From the NCBI GenBank assembly GCA_016208495.1, contig JACQXX010000085.1, positions 48,142 through 112,141 on the forward strand: 64,000 bases of DNA. The letters are read 5' to 3'. The translations under genes were made by a program, and so were the position numbers. The notes under the pieces were generated by a model. It did no database searches and was not told the DNA's origin. It was given only the letters and a program-made list of their open reading frames with translations. This stretch comes from Acidobacteriota bacterium. GTDB lineage: Bacteria > Acidobacteriota > Blastocatellia > Chloracidobacteriales > Chloracidobacteriaceae. This document shows positions 28,291-35,445 of the stretch, one piece after another. Within the stretch, counting starts at the first letter, position 1; every line of letters starts with the position of its first letter.

Positions 28291-28422
28291 ATCCAGGCCA
28301 ACCCATCAATATTTTTCAGGTCATCGCGAAGAACGGTTAAATGACGAGTTTGGGTACTTTCCCCGGAGTCAGGTGATAAACGCCAGGCGCTACGATTCCT
28401 GGTCCGAATTTTATTAGGTGAA

Positions 28423-28893
28423 TTATTTACGATCACCTGGGATGGAGAGCTTTTTCGTCAGCCGTAAAAACTCAGCCTCCACCTGTCCATAGGTACTCTT
28501 GGTTAATGGTTGCTTGGCATTCACCACCAGGTCCCACCCTGGCAGCAAGGATGTTTTCTGATGTCGAAACACTTCTCTGACCAGCCGGCGGCAACGATTG
28601 CGCTTCACTGCCTTCCCGATTTTCCGACTGGTGGTAATCCCAAGGCGGACCCGTGGGAACTGGGAATGCAATGCAAAAATTGTAAAAAGTGAAGAGTGCA
28701 ACCGCAGACCCTGATCATAGACACGTCGAAATTCAGTTGGGCGAAGCAAGCGATCTTGCTTTAACAACTGTTGATCCAGTCGTGGCGAATGGGAAGTCGC
28801 TGGAGGTGAACACTCGGTGGTTGGGTTGGTCTGAGTGTTTGTTTCGGCTTCAGGGTGCTCCGCTGGCAACTCTCGGTTCAGGGTATCTCCCAT
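28423..28893 (-). CDS. rnpA: Ribonuclease P protein component
   Basis: Protein subunit of RNase P, which matures the 5' ends of tRNAs. 156 residues, with a polar N-terminal extension of about 43 residues (many Thr/Pro/Glu) before the conserved start LLKQDRLLRPTEFRRVYDQG. The RNR motif is GKAVKRNRCRRLVREVFR. The extension is real if ATG 28893 is used; a shorter internal start is not obvious. rnpB is not seen in the window. Confidence 0.94.
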   Translation of the reverse strand: MGDTLNRELPAEHPEAETNTQTNPTTECSPPATSHSPRLDQQLLKQDRLLRPTEFRRVYDQGLRLHSSLFTIFALHSQFPRVRLGITTSRKIGKAVKRNRCRRLVREVFRHQKTSLLPGWDLVVNAKQPLTKSTYGQVEAEFLRLTKKLSIPGDRK

Positions 28894-29044
28894 ATCAATC
28901 TGGTTCGGAATGAGTACAAATCGCGCCGAATAAAAACGCCAATGCTTCCACCTTGAGCGTTAAGTATATCTGTATACTGGCCGTCAGGTGAAAGCAAACT
29001 GGTGGGTCGGCGACAAAGAACCTGTACTTCAACTGAAGCACCTT

Positions 29045-29188
29045 TTAATCATGAGAAGCTGTCAGGCGTTTACGCCCTTTTGCGCGTCGCCGTTTTAAAA
29101 CAAGACGACCACCTTTGGTGGCCATGCGGGCCCGGAACCCATGGGTTTTGGCACGCCGCCGGTTATTTGGTTGGAATGTTCTTTTCAT
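29045..29188 (-). CDS. rpmH: 50S ribosomal protein L34
   Basis: 47 residues starting [18 protein letters not shown] and containing [19 protein letters not shown], the near-invariant L34 sequence. It ends LTASHD. First gene of the rpmH-rnpA-yidD-yidC-khpB cluster. In many bacteria dnaA and the origin lie just upstream of rpmH; here rseP follows instead. Confidence 0.97.
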   Translation of the reverse strand: MKRTFQPNNRRRAKTHGFRARMATKGGRLVLKRRRAKGRKRLTASHD

Positions 29189-29343
29189 AGATCCAAATCC
29201 TTCGCTTCCTGGGATGATGAATGTTCAATATTCGAAATCCAAACCTCCTGGATAAGAACTCACCAGCCGCCAGCCAGTGACCAATTTGCTCCAGGTATAA
29301 GAGGTGAGTCAGTCGAATTTTTGAATTTTTAGACAAAAACGTG

Positions 29344-29372
29344 AGAGTACAGATGGGGGGAGGTTTCGTCAA
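29344..29372 (-). promoter_or_regulatory. Candidate sigma-70-type promoter upstream of rpmH
   Basis: On the minus strand TTGACG is followed after 17 nt by TACTCT, about 155 bp upstream of the rpmH ATG. The -35 box is good, the -10 box is weak. Offered as the best match in this gap only. Confidence 0.3.
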
Positions 29373-29454
29373 GCGAAGAATTTCGACTTGGGGTGAGTGT
29401 TGATCCTGGTAAATCAGGGAACTGATTTACCAGGAATGAATTGAGTCGGTCAAT

Positions 29455-30897
29455 TTACTTGCCTGGGGCGGGAGTTGGGGTTGGCGTGGCTGGTGGTGGT
29501 GAGGTATCTACCGCAGCCGGTTTGGTCGTTGCTTTTGTGGCTGATCGTTCGGTAAATAATCGAGCCACATCGATGTAAATAACATACCCCATCAATAAAA
29601 AGAGCAGAACGGCGCCCGTTTGCATCATCTTTTCCTTAAATCCGTTTGTGATTTGCAGTCCAACCCAACCAAAGAGTGTTTCCAGGAAAATGATGAAAAT
29701 ATGACCGCCGTCTAAGACTGGAATGGGGAGCAAATTGAAAACTCCCAAATTCAGGCTTAACAACGCCATCAACCTGAGTAAACCTTCAACCCCAAGGGAT
29801 TGATAGGTATCTGAGGACATTTTGGCGATTCCCAGGGGACCAGCTAAGGTTTCCTTCACTGCCCGGTGACCGGTAAAAATCTGTCCAAGTGCGTCACCGG
29901 TGAGTACCAGAACCCGGATATTTTCATCAACTGCATATCGAAAAGCTGCTGGGAAGGATTTATTCTGGGTAATCATTGGGGTTAGTGGAACTGAACTCGG
30001 CTCAGGAGCAAATCCAACCATGACATCCCCTCGGGGTTCCTGCCGAGGTGTGATATGTAGTGGCACCATTTGTCCGTTGCGATCAACTTCAAGTTCAATC
30101 GGTTTACCTTCAAAATTGCGCACCGAACTTTTAAACCAATGAAAATGAACAACAGGCTGCCCGTTAAATTTAACAATTTTATCCCCAGGTTTGAGGCCAC
30201 CGGCTTCGGCTGGAGTTCCCGGGTTGACAGCTTTGACCTGGATTGGCATTGGGGTGAGGTCATTTTGGAGCAGTCCTGAATCACCAAGCTTTTCCTGACC
30301 AAATTGAATGCGGGAAGGCGTCAAAGTCAATTGGAGTTGCTGGGTATTTCGCTGGACAGTGACTGAGAGGGGTTGATCAGGACGCAGGATGGTCGAATCA
30401 GAGACTTGTCCCCAGGTAGGGTTGGTTTTGCCATCAATCTGCAGGATTCTATCCCCTGGTTGAATCCCAGCCTTCTCAGCGGCTGATCCCAGCGCCACGC
30501 TTCCCACCACGGCAGGTTGTGTGAGATAGGCTGGGGATTGAAACATAAACATGGCCATGGCGGCTGGGATCGCAATGGCGCTCAGAATATTCATCACTGG
30601 GCCGGCAATCAGAACCAGAAACCGATGCCACCTGGGACGTGAGAGAAATTCATCGCCAGTCCCCTCGATATCTTCATCCAGCGTTTCACCCTTCATCTTG
30701 ACATATCCGCCAAGCGGGATCGCTGAAACCCGATAATCGGTATCCCCATAATTAAACCCAAGCAAGCGAGGTCCAAATCCGAGCGAAAACACCTCAACTT
30801 TGATTTTCAACAGCTTGGCAACCGCAAAATGACCAAATTCATGAATAAAGATCATTGGACCGAGCACGACTAAAAACAACAACAGGGTTAGCAGCAT
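29455..30897 (-). CDS. rseP: Site-2 intramembrane zinc protease RseP
   Basis: 480 residues. HEFGH at residues 19-23 lies in the first membrane helix (zinc site), and FNLLPIPVLDGGHIF near the C-terminus supplies the NxxPxPxLDG third ligand. Two tandem PDZ domains lie between, each with a GLKPGD/GIQPGD carboxylate loop (about 125-200 and 215-295). It cuts membrane-bound anti-sigma factors or signal-peptide remnants. The Pro/Thr-rich tail (TPTPTPAPGK) is unusual but harmless. No dxr, bamA or other common neighbours are present. Confidence 0.95.
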   Translation of the reverse strand: MLLTLLLFLVVLGPMIFIHEFGHFAVAKLLKIKVEVFSLGFGPRLLGFNYGDTDYRVSAIPLGGYVKMKGETLDEDIEGTGDEFLSRPRWHRFLVLIAGPVMNILSAIAIPAAMAMFMFQSPAYLTQPAVVGSVALGSAAEKAGIQPGDRILQIDGKTNPTWGQVSDSTILRPDQPLSVTVQRNTQQLQLTLTPSRIQFGQEKLGDSGLLQNDLTPMPIQVKAVNPGTPAEAGGLKPGDKIVKFNGQPVVHFHWFKSSVRNFEGKPIELEVDRNGQMVPLHITPRQEPRGDVMVGFAPEPSSVPLTPMITQNKSFPAAFRYAVDENIRVLVLTGDALGQIFTGHRAVKETLAGPLGIAKMSSDTYQSLGVEGLLRLMALLSLNLGVFNLLPIPVLDGGHIFIIFLETLFGWVGLQITNGFKEKMMQTGAVLLFLLMGYVIYIDVARLFTERSATKATTKPAAVDTSPPPATPTPTPAPGK

Positions 30898-30924
30898 CCC
30901 TCTCTACTCCTTCATTCTATCTTC

Positions 30925-30964
30925 GGCGTGGAGACCCGGCCCTTCAGGGCCGGGTCTCCACGCC
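30925..30964. repeat. Perfect GC-rich palindrome (18-bp stems), right boundary of a structured element
   Basis: GGCGTGGAGACCCGGCCC, loop TTCA, then the exact reverse complement. The centre GGCCCTTCAGGGCC is matched by a second palindrome at 31335-31354 (core GGCCCTGAAGGGCC). The two bracket a 370-bp hairpin-rich stretch without a gene. Confidence 0.93.
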
Positions 30965-31019
30965 GCTCTTGCTGTGTAAGAAATTGAAATGCAGGTGGGG
31001 GAATCACCCCACCCGCTCT

Positions 31020-31275
31020 GCTTGAGGGAAAACTACCCTCAGTCATCTCCTTGCGGAGAGTTGTGCGTACCGGTCTGAATGTGACCGCCGACCGGATTCG
31101 ACGTCCTCTCGACCGGATTTGGGAAGGTTTGTTGTGACCGGCACTGGCACTGACTCCCATGCCTGTTTAACCGGTCACCGTAGAGCAGCGGACTGAGGCG
31201 GCATCCGCAGGTACCCATAGGATTCTTCCCAATCGTTTCCCGTGATTTGCACGGGGGGCTGGTCAACCGGAGCTT
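31020..31275 (-). ncRNA. Candidate structured RNA, HEARO/omega-RNA-like, without IscB
   Basis: Many nested inverted repeats are visible. An outer stem GATTTGGGAAG/CTTCCCAATC (31116-31126 with 31225-31234, one bulge) encloses a perfect 8-bp stem GTGACCGG/CCGGTCAC (31134-31141 with 31171-31178), which itself encloses GGCA/TGCC. Separate hairpins are CCCGTG/CACGGG (31239-31255), GCGGA/TCCGC (31188-31208), TCTCC/GGAGA (31046-31059) and GAGGG/CCCTC (31024-31040). On the minus strand the sequence includes CGGTTAAACAGGCATGGGAG and GGAGATGACTGAGGG. This recalls HEARO RNAs, the guide scaffolds of IscB nucleases, but I make that link from memory. Just outside lie one more hairpin (30994-31013) and the terminal palindromes. 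No IscB, TnpA or TnpB is encoded. Strand is inferred from the family resemblance. Confidence 0.5.
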
Positions 31276-31334
31276 GGACCGATCTCCCCACACCGACCAT
31301 CCGGCAGGATGGCGTCGTGGCGACACGACCCAAG

Positions 31335-31354
31335 CTCGGCCCTGAAGGGCCGAG
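31335..31354. repeat. Palindrome (9-bp stems), left boundary of the structured element
   Basis: CTCGGCCCT, two loop bases GA, then AGGGCCGAG. It shares its core with the palindrome at 30925-30964. Two further hairpins adjoin it on the inner side: CCATCC/GGATGG (about 31300-31315) and GTCGTG/CACGAC. Confidence 0.85.
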
Positions 31355-31717
31355 TCTGTTGGCAAAAACATGGGCTTGGAATCATAAACTGTACCACGAG
31401 CGTGGCGGTTCCGGCAGTACAAAATCCTGAAACGCTTTTGCTGCAACAAGATGTTCCTGACCCTTGGCAAATTATTCGAAACAGGTTGTCACCCTTGGTG
31501 TTTCCATGGTAAATGAAGGGTACTTTCTGCCAGTACTTCCAACCTGTTTCCGCTTCTGCCTTTACAGTAGCGCGTCGTTTTTCAGCCAGGGAAACAAAGA
31601 GTCGTTTCATCGCTTTGATGACAAGGTTCGAAATATTGATACCTCAGGCGAATGCATGACCCTCACTGAAAGCGCCTCTTTTCAGGCTTTCAGTCTGATC
31701 TGTTTCAACCAGCACCC
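31355..31717. other. Intergenic region upstream of the Ser/Thr kinase
   Basis: 363 bp. No convincing gene. An 8-bp perfect inverted repeat, CTGAAAGC/GCTTTCAG (31666-31693), ends 24 bp before the kinase ATG and could be a regulatory site or RNA hairpin in its leader. Confidence 0.45.
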
Positions 31718-33454
31718 ATGACTGAATTTGATTCCGTGTTTTTCACTGACCAGCCGGGGACTTCTGCACCTGTTGATCCATTTATTGGCCGAACAATAGA
31801 CAAATATTTTATTGAGCAACGCATTGGCCGGGGCGGGATGGGGGCTGTGTATCGAGCCCATCACACCATGTTTGACAAGTGTGTGGCCATCAAGATTCTC
31901 TCTTCGAATTTGGTGAATGATCCTAAAACCTTTAAACGGTTTCAGATCGAAGCTGATGCCGCAGCTCGGTTAAAGCATATTAACGTCGTTGGGGTGACTG
32001 ATTTTGGCCGAACGATCGATGGTATTGCCTATCTCGTGATGGAGTATGTGAATGGGTATTCCCTTCGGTATATTCTGGATCATAAACCGGTGCTCTCATC
32101 CGAACAGGTTGTTGCCTTGATGAAGCAAATCGGTGCCGCCGTTCATGCTGCCCACCGCAAAGGGATTGTTCATCGGGACCTTAAGCCTGACAACATTATG
32201 GTTGAAGTCTCTGAAGGTGAAGAGATTATCAAGGTCCTCGATTTTGGAATTGCCAAGCTCAAAGATTTAACAACCGGTAAAAGCTATCAATCCGAAGCTG
32301 AGAGCCTGATTGGTACCCCTCAATACATGTCTCCAGAGCAGTGTGATGGCACGAATCTGGATATGCGGTCTGATATTTACAGTTTAGGCGTTATGGCCTA
32401 TGAGATGCTCACCGGGCAGGTTCCCTTCACTGGGAAGCCTGCCACCATCATGGTTCAACATCTTTCCAAAACTCCGTTGCACATCTGTTCTATTGCCACT
32501 GACCTGCCATCGGCAATTGGAGACTGTGTTATGCGGGCACTGGCTAAGGATCCAGGTGATCGGTTTGAATCAGCGCTTGATTTTGCTTCTGCGCTTGAAA
32601 TGGCCTGTCCACAGCCAGTTGAGGCACAGTTGTATTTAGTACGCGAAATAATTTGTCAGCCATCGAGCGAAGTTGTGGTTCCGGAAGATGAACCACAGGG
32701 GAGCCAAACTGAAGGTGTGTACCTGCCATTTACTGAAAACCTTCAGGATGTGCTGGAGGCGGCTCCGGTGGCTGATTTCTTAACTGATAAGGGAAAGGTG
32801 ACTTTGTTGGAAGAGTCTGTTTTTCTACCTTCTGGCCGTGAAGTTCTTTCCCAGGTAGAGATTTCTCCACTTGAATCAACTCAAGCTAAAGAGGAGGAAG
32901 ACCACCTGGCTGCAAAGCGCGGGGATTTATATGTAGTTGCTTCCCCAAAGGCTGGTCTCATTGATCGCCAATTTACTTTTCAGCCTCGAGTTGTTGGTTG
33001 GACTATTGCCGTAGGGGTTCTCTGTCTTTTTGTGGTCGGTGGGATTGGAACACTCGTCCATCAATATCTCACCTATCATTCCATACGTCAGAATCTCGTT
33101 TTGGCTGTCGAAGCACGCCACCCTAACCTGAAGGAACTTCACGAGCAAATTGAACAACTGGCCGTTCGTCAAGGGATTCATCTGCCATCTCAGGCCGTGA
33201 AAATCATTGTTGATCCCCCCAATCACCAACTCACAGTTGTTTTAAGGTACACCAGCTCATATTGCACGATTCCACTTCAGTATGAGATCGAACAAACCGT
33301 TCAAGACTATCCCTTAACGCTCGAAGAACTTGCCCAGGTACCAGTTGATGCCCTTCAACTGGTAAATATTTCTGCGACAGAGCTTGAGAACTACCGTTTC
33401 GAGAAAGGGATACCCTCTCATTCCGGGCAAACATCCAGAGATGAGAGGAAGTGA
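31718..33454 (+). CDS. Membrane serine/threonine protein kinase (PknB type)
   Basis: 578 residues. The kinase domain spans about residues 25-300 with the glycine loop IGRGGMGAVY, catalytic Lys in VAIKIL, HRDLKPDNIM, DFGIAK, and activation-loop/APE region TPQYMSPEQC. Then come a linker of about 130 residues, one membrane helix near 425-450 (VVGWTIAVGVLCLFVVGGIG), and a C-terminal domain of about 120 residues outside the membrane. The C-terminal domain is not PASTA and I do not recognise it. The kinase converges with a minus-strand block that includes two FHA proteins, natural phospho-Thr readers, so they are likely partners. A hairpin precedes the start. Confidence 0.93.
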   Translation: MTEFDSVFFTDQPGTSAPVDPFIGRTIDKYFIEQRIGRGGMGAVYRAHHTMFDKCVAIKILSSNLVNDPKTFKRFQIEADAAARLKHINVVGVTDFGRTIDGIAYLVMEYVNGYSLRYILDHKPVLSSEQVVALMKQIGAAVHAAHRKGIVHRDLKPDNIMVEVSEGEEIIKVLDFGIAKLKDLTTGKSYQSEAESLIGTPQYMSPEQCDGTNLDMRSDIYSLGVMAYEMLTGQVPFTGKPATIMVQHLSKTPLHICSIATDLPSAIGDCVMRALAKDPGDRFESALDFASALEMACPQPVEAQLYLVREIICQPSSEVVVPEDEPQGSQTEGVYLPFTENLQDVLEAAPVADFLTDKGKVTLLEESVFLPSGREVLSQVEISPLESTQAKEEEDHLAAKRGDLYVVASPKAGLIDRQFTFQPRVVGWTIAVGVLCLFVVGGIGTLVHQYLTYHSIRQNLVLAVEARHPNLKELHEQIEQLAVRQGIHLPSQAVKIIVDPPNHQLTVVLRYTSSYCTIPLQYEIEQTVQDYPLTLEELAQVPVDALQLVNISATELENYRFEKGIPSHSGQTSRDERK

Positions 33455-33610
33455 CAAAAAGAGGCGAATTGAAAGTGACGATTTTTGTCAGATTCCGATT
33501 GTAGATATATTGGGGTGATAGGCTATTCTGTTGAATATAAACAGGTTGCTGGTAACTTGAAAGAGTGGTACGCAAATTGTATTAGCTAATTTCGAGATGT
33601 TATTCTAGGG

Positions 33611-33670
33611 TCGCACCTAATCTTATCGACAGCGTCGTGCGGGGTCTGTCGATAAGTTTACGGTGCGGCC
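33611..33670. terminator. Long inverted repeat, probable bidirectional terminator
   Basis: CTTATCGACAG pairs perfectly with CTGTCGATAAG. An outer stem GTCGCACC/GGTGCGGC extends it, and an A/T-rich tail (ATTATTTTTTAT) follows. It lies between the converging kinase and TPR genes. Confidence 0.75.
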
Positions 33671-33741
33671 ATTATTTTTTATAGCGCATTCCTTCCAAAA
33701 CACAAAGCCCTTCTTTCTCCTTCAGTTGGTTCCCTCAAAAA

Positions 33742-35394
33742 TCAGCGAATTTTCCACTCAACTTCGAGTTCAACGGTGGTGGGTTGCAGTGCTTCAAGCA
33801 CAATCGTGGACGTAAAGTAATTCAACGATGTGCCCGGTGAACCTAATCTTACCTTTGCCGTTCCAGAAATTGATTTGACCTTCATATCAGCCATTTGCAG
33901 GGGAAGCGACTCCCGAATCACTGGTTTCTGGTTGGGTTGTACTCCAGAAATGGTTTTAATGTCCACAAATGGACCTTGCCAAAGCAACTGGTAGGTACCA
34001 GGACCAATCTGGCCTTGCCACTGGGCCTTACTTTTGGCGACAAGCTTCCAGCTACATTCAATTTGAATGTCCCCACTACCTGGGCTTTTGGGTTCAACAA
34101 CCAGTTCTGTCAGGAACTGATTGGCCAGTGATGGAAAGGTTTGAATTCGCGCCCGCCCATTCTTGGAAATACTGTTTAACCGGATGGTAAATGCCTGATA
34201 TGGAAGCGGTGCACTCAATTGCGCCGAGGTGAGTGCTTCAGTTCTGCCTGAATCAGAACGGATAAATGCCTGATTTCCACGAAGTTGGATGCGACTGGTG
34301 GTTTGGGCTGGAATTTTCAGTTGGATAGTTCCCAGGGCGGGTGGTTTAGATGACAGGCGAATTTGAAGTTCGGCCAGTCTGTCCAGAATTGATTCATCCT
34401 CTGTCAGTATTCTCGCCGCATCCCGAAAAAGCTGTTGTGCCTGGCCAAAGTCACGTTCCTGATAGGCTACTTCGGCCCGAAGCCGAGTCAGATGAGCCGT
34501 TGCCTGATTTTTTCCGCGATAGGCTTCTTCGTTGTTTGGGTCCAGAGCAAGTACTTTGGCAAAGCTGGCTTCAGCTTCGGCGTACTGGTTTTGATTGAGG
34601 GCTGCTGTTGCCAGGCGAAGCAGTTGTTTTCCTTCAATCTGGGTTTGCCCACGTTGTGCCACCTGATTGGTCGGATCAATTGTCAGGACACGTTGAAAAA
34701 GGGCTTGAGCCGCGCCTTCATCGCGCCCCACAGCTTCGAGCGCCTGTCCCAGCAGTGCCTGGACCAGTACTTCATCTGACACTGACACCGGGTCCAGTTG
34801 CCGGGCCTGCTCAATATAGCCCATCATCTCGGCCCAGTTGGATTGCTTCTGAGCGACTTCGATCTGACGAAGCAACACCTTGATGGCTTGTTGTTTGGCA
34901 AATTCATCAGTTGGATCAGCCTTCAGGACCTGCTGATATGCTGTCAGTGCCTGATTCAACTGATTTTGTTCAATTGCCGCACTGCCTTCAGCAAAGCACT
35001 CTGCCTTGTGTTGGCCACGCCGAAGCTCATCGGCCAGGTCAACTCCATTTCGTTGGCTTACAGTTCGTTTCAAACCTTCTTCAAAAAAAATTTTTGCCGC
35101 GACAAAGTCTCCTTTTTGAAGAGACTGCTTTCCCAGATCAAGATAATACCGAGGCGAGCGCCCCAAGAAGACAACCACTCCGGTTGGGGTTCGGATGCTG
35201 GGTGTTTTTTTCGGAGGGCGGCGTTTGGTTGTGGCCGAGGAGGAAGTGGGCGATGTTGAATCTCCCAATCCTTTGGGCCGGACCGTTTGAGCCAAAGCCA
35301 CGCTTCCAGTAAAACAGCTCAAGCAAAGGCCAAGCTGCACAACTATTGTCAACCAGGAGGTCAATCCTTTTAGAACTTGAATCATGGCACACAT
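33742..35394 (-). CDS. Exported TPR-repeat protein
   Basis: 550 residues. Hydrophobic N-terminus (about 10-35, WLTIVVQLGLCLSCFTGSVA) reads as a signal peptide. Pro/Ser-rich linker, then about seven TPR units between residues 75 and 345 (for example ALTAYQQVLKADPTDEFAKQ, EAEASFAKVLALDPNNEEAY). The C-terminal 200 residues are beta-rich and unknown. TPRs mediate protein contacts. It is the last gene of a minus-strand block with FHA and FGE-like proteins, 51 bp after the FGE-like gene. ATG 35394 or 35385 may be the start; neither has a clear ribosome site. Confidence 0.82.
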   Translation of the reverse strand: MCAMIQVLKGLTSWLTIVVQLGLCLSCFTGSVALAQTVRPKGLGDSTSPTSSSATTKRRPPKKTPSIRTPTGVVVFLGRSPRYYLDLGKQSLQKGDFVAAKIFFEEGLKRTVSQRNGVDLADELRRGQHKAECFAEGSAAIEQNQLNQALTAYQQVLKADPTDEFAKQQAIKVLLRQIEVAQKQSNWAEMMGYIEQARQLDPVSVSDEVLVQALLGQALEAVGRDEGAAQALFQRVLTIDPTNQVAQRGQTQIEGKQLLRLATAALNQNQYAEAEASFAKVLALDPNNEEAYRGKNQATAHLTRLRAEVAYQERDFGQAQQLFRDAARILTEDESILDRLAELQIRLSSKPPALGTIQLKIPAQTTSRIQLRGNQAFIRSDSGRTEALTSAQLSAPLPYQAFTIRLNSISKNGRARIQTFPSLANQFLTELVVEPKSPGSGDIQIECSWKLVAKSKAQWQGQIGPGTYQLLWQGPFVDIKTISGVQPNQKPVIRESLPLQMADMKVKSISGTAKVRLGSPGTSLNYFTSTIVLEALQPTTVELEVEWKIR

Positions 35395-35445
35395 GTCAGG
35401 TGAGTTTGGTGTGGATGAATGATTTGTGAGGGCAGGATGCTCGTG

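Noticed and set aside
28251..28436. Small gene between rnpA and yidD
   Set aside because: Overlaps both neighbours, has no family pattern, and is low-quality as coding sequence.
29189..29454. Replication origin between rpmH and rseP
   Set aside because: No cluster of DnaA boxes (TTATCCACA-like) was seen and dnaA is absent.
30912..31160. Minus-strand frame of 82 codons over the right palindrome
   Set aside because: Its last third is just the palindrome read in frame; no ribosome site or known family.
31020..31275. Group II intron or RNase P RNA as identity of the structured element
   Set aside because: No domain V-type hairpin with AGC triad, no maturase, and no conserved AGAGGAAAGTCC of RNase P RNA.
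31039..31470. Minus-strand open frame of 143 codons through the structured element
   Set aside because: No protein-family pattern, Arg/Ser/Pro-rich, and it coincides with the nested hairpins, which explain the base pattern better.
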